From the NCBI GenBank assembly GCA_022820825.1, contig JAJEEU010000013.1, forward strand, positions 1-44,824: a DNA stretch of 44,824 nucleotides, read 5' to 3'. Each line of letters starts with the position of its first letter. The first letter of the stretch is position 1. Source of the stretch: Vicinamibacteria bacterium (GTDB taxonomy: Bacteria > Acidobacteriota > Vicinamibacteria > Vicinamibacterales > UBA8438). Below, piece by piece: positions 43,011 through 44,824 of the stretch. A program made the translations under genes and the position numbers. Below the pieces are notes generated by a model. That model worked only from the letters and a program-made list of their open reading frames with translations. It had not been told where the DNA came from and made no database searches.

Positions 43011-43948
43011 CGCGGCAGCTCCTCGCGCGCCGGCAACGGCTGGCCGGCCACGGCACTGTCGGGCAGCGCTGCCGGCGCGCGCCAGCGCCGGTGCATCCAC
43101 AGCCACAGGTCGGGATGCCGGCGCACGTACGCTTCCAGCACGTCCGTGCAGCGCTGCGTCCAGGTCCGGACCGGGTCGGCGTCGCCGGCGGGCGGCGGCG
43201 GGATCGGCGGGCCGTACGCCACGCGGTAGCGTCCGTCCGCCAGCGGCATGGTGAACACGGGCAGGACCGGGGCGCCGGTGCGCAACGCCAGCGCCGCCAG
43301 CGCCGAGGTCGTCGCCGACGGGCGGCCGAAGAACTCCACGGTCACCGCGCTGCGGTCGTGCATGTGCTGGTCGATCATCAACCCGACGGACGCATGCTCG
43401 CGCAGCGCGCGCAACAGGCCGCGCACTGCTCCTTTCCGCGTGACGAAGCGCGTGCCGACGCGGGTCCGGACGCGCTCCAGCATCCGCTCGAGCAGCGGGT
43501 TGTCGAGCGGCCGCACCACCAGGACCATCGGCGTGAAGCGGACGGCGTGCGCCATGACCTGCAGCTCCCAGTAGCCGAAGTGGCCCGAGAAGAACATCAC
43601 GCCCTTGCCGCCCGCCATCGCCCGCTCGACATGCTCGCCGCCCTCCACCTCCACGAGACCAGCGATCTCGTCCGGGCGCAGCGTCTCGAAGTTCAGCATA
43701 TCGATGACGTGCCGGCCGGCATGCTCGAACGCGGACCGCAGGATCGCGCGGCATTCCGCGTCCGTGCGCGACGGCAACGCCATGCGCATGTTCTTGACGG
43801 CCAGCTCGCGCCGCGCGCCGTACAGGCCGTGGAACAGCCGTCCCAGCAGGGCGCCGGCCGCCAGACTGGTCCGCCGCGGCAGCAGGCGCACCGCCGCGCG
43901 GGCAGCGAGCGCCAACCCGTATTCCAACCCGTGCCGCGCGCGCCTCAT
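43007..43948 (-). CDS. Lysophospholipid/lipid A acyltransferase (LpxL/HtrB family)
   Basis: A 313-residue inner-membrane acyltransferase that should add a secondary acyl chain to a lipid A precursor. The catalytic HX4E motif is in FFSGHFGYWELQ. Also seen are NMRMALPSRTDAE, VRPLDNPLLERMLERVR, GLMIDQHMHDRSAVTVEFFG and VRRHPDLWLWMHRRWR, characteristic of the LpxL/LpxM family. Start ATG 43948 overlaps the lpxK stop (ATGA). Whether it is an LpxL or LpxM type cannot be decided. Confidence 0.9.
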   Translation of the reverse strand: MRRARHGLEYGLALAARAAVRLLPRRTSLAAGALLGRLFHGLYGARRELAVKNMRMALPSRTDAECRAILRSAFEHAGRHVIDMLNFETLRPDEIAGLVEVEGGEHVERAMAGGKGVMFFSGHFGYWELQVMAHAVRFTPMVLVVRPLDNPLLERMLERVRTRVGTRFVTRKGAVRGLLRALREHASVGLMIDQHMHDRSAVTVEFFGRPSATTSALAALALRTGAPVLPVFTMPLADGRYRVAYGPPIPPPPAGDADPVRTWTQRCTDVLEAYVRRHPDLWLWMHRRWRAPAALPDSAVAGQPLPAREELPR

Positions 43949-44824
43949 CGCGTCCGCGTCCGCGCCTGCCTCATCCGCTCGCCCAACCAGGCGCGAAACG
44001 CCTCCCGCGGCTCGATCTCCACCTGCAGCGGCAGCGACAGCAGGCTGAAGCGGAACGGGGCGAGCGGCAGCAGGCGCACAAGATCCTTCTCGGTCGTTAC
44101 CACGTGTGCAGCGCCGTGCGCGGCGGCGAGCCGGCCGATGCGGGCGACGTCGCGCGGCGTATACGAACAATGGTCGCGGAATGCAGCGGTGGCGGCAAGC
44201 GCGTGGCCGGCGCGCCGCAGCCCGTCGAAGAACTGCTGCGGGCGCGCGATGCCGGCAACGGCGACGAGCGGGTCTTCCGGAGACAGCGCCACCTGCTCCC
44301 CCGACCCAGCATCGCGCGCCGGCAGGAGCGTGCGGGTGAAGCAGAACGCGTGGTCGATGCCGACATGGTCGGCGAGCTCGCGCGCCGCCGCGGGGTCCGG
44401 TGTCTCGACAAGCACCGCGTCCGCCGCACGGGCCGCCTCCAGCGGCTCGCGCAGCCGGCCGCCGGGGAACGTGCGCGGATCCGCGGCATCCCGGCCGGAC
44501 AGCAGCAGCAGATCGACGTCCCGCCGCAGGCCCAGGTGCTGGAAGCCGTCGTCGAGCACGTGCGCGGACGCCCCCAGGATCGCCTCGGCGAAGCGGCCGG
44601 CCACGTAGCGGTCCTCGGCCACGAGCACGGCTGCGTCCGGCAGCGTGCGCGCCAGCAGCAGCGGCTCGTCGCCGGCTTCATCGAGTCCGGCGCGAACGGC
44701 GTGCCAGTCGCGCACCACCACCACGCCGTCCCGCGGCCGGCGGCGGGCGTAGCCGCGACTGAGCACCGCGGGGCGCTCGCCCGCCGCCGCGAGGAGTGCC
44801 GCAATGCGCGCGGCCAGCGGCGTC
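43945..44824 (-). CDS. lpxK: Tetraacyldisaccharide 4'-kinase (5' end beyond the window)
   Basis: LpxK phosphorylates the 4' position of the lipid A disaccharide. The visible 293 codons begin TPLAARIAALLAAAGERPAV followed by LSRGYARR; family members have the Walker A GGTGKTP just before this, so the window edge cuts the gene within the P-loop. Other motifs are DEPLLLARTLP, VLDDGFQHLGLRRDVDLLLL and, near the end, HVVTTEKDLVRLLP. A GTG at 44766 should not be taken as the start, because homologous sequence continues upstream of it. Confidence 0.93.
   Translation of the reverse strand, partial: TPLAARIAALLAAAGERPAVLSRGYARRRPRDGVVVVRDWHAVRAGLDEAGDEPLLLARTLPDAAVLVAEDRYVAGRFAEAILGASAHVLDDGFQHLGLRRDVDLLLLSGRDAADPRTFPGGRLREPLEAARAADAVLVETPDPAAARELADHVGIDHAFCFTRTLLPARDAGSGEQVALSPEDPLVAVAGIARPQQFFDGLRRAGHALAATAAFRDHCSYTPRDVARIGRLAAAHGAAHVVTTEKDLVRLLPLAPFRFSLLSLPLQVEIEPREAFRAWLGERMRQARTRTR

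Overview
This 44.8 kb window is a GC-rich (roughly 70% by eye), densely packed chromosomal segment from a diderm bacterium that makes LPS. The evidence is an Na+-translocating NADH:quinone reductase, lipid A and heptose genes, a TonB-dependent receptor with an N-terminal carboxypeptidase-regulatory-like domain, a fused IspDF, and selenocysteine synthase. This mix, with the base composition, suggests Acidobacteriota (Vicinamibacteria-like), but that is inference; no rRNA is present. Most neighbouring genes overlap by ATGA, GTGA or TGATG, which indicates translationally coupled operons. I see no phage, transposase or CRISPR.

Layout. (1) 253-13508, minus strand: TPR protein, lolB-like lipoprotein, ispE, tRNA-Gln, prs, rplY, pth, rpsF, rpsR, rplI, dnaB, alr, radA, plsC, ispDF. 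The first half keeps the lolB-ispE-tRNA-Gln-prs-rplY-pth order that I recall from gammaproteobacteria. (2) 13599-18253: Trm112-like protein and an O-antigen-ligase-like protein (plus), purH (minus), selA (plus). (3) 27378-18411, minus: nqrABCDEF, apbE, an NCS2 permease with an extra soluble domain, and the 58-residue nqrM. ApbE attaches FMN to NqrB and NqrC, and NqrM matures the Fe site of NqrD/E, so the whole Na+-NQR kit is here. (4) 27612-32637, plus: glycosyltransferase, thiS, thiG, a coiled-coil methyltransferase and an L-2-hydroxyglutarate oxidase-like flavoprotein. (5) 32657-39623: smpB and pdxA (minus), a TonB receptor (plus), ricT, holB and gmhB (minus). (6) 39638-44824, minus: tRNA-Asp, tRNA-Val, an ICMT-like methyltransferase, waaC, hldC, hldA, an LpxL-like acyltransferase and a truncated lpxK, an LPS-core/lipid A operon.

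The least ordinary content is two dispersed repeat families, here called P2 and R1. P2 is a nested palindrome of about 162-165 bp sitting at the edges of genes. One copy supplies the TAG stops of both selA and nqrM. A second is read in frame onto the end of ThiS, burying the Gly-Gly terminus that ThiS needs. A 30-bp relic encodes part of an N-terminal extension of PdxA. R1 is a hairpin-rich element in three copies (one partial); two of them end directly at the start codons of selA and the glycosyltransferase.
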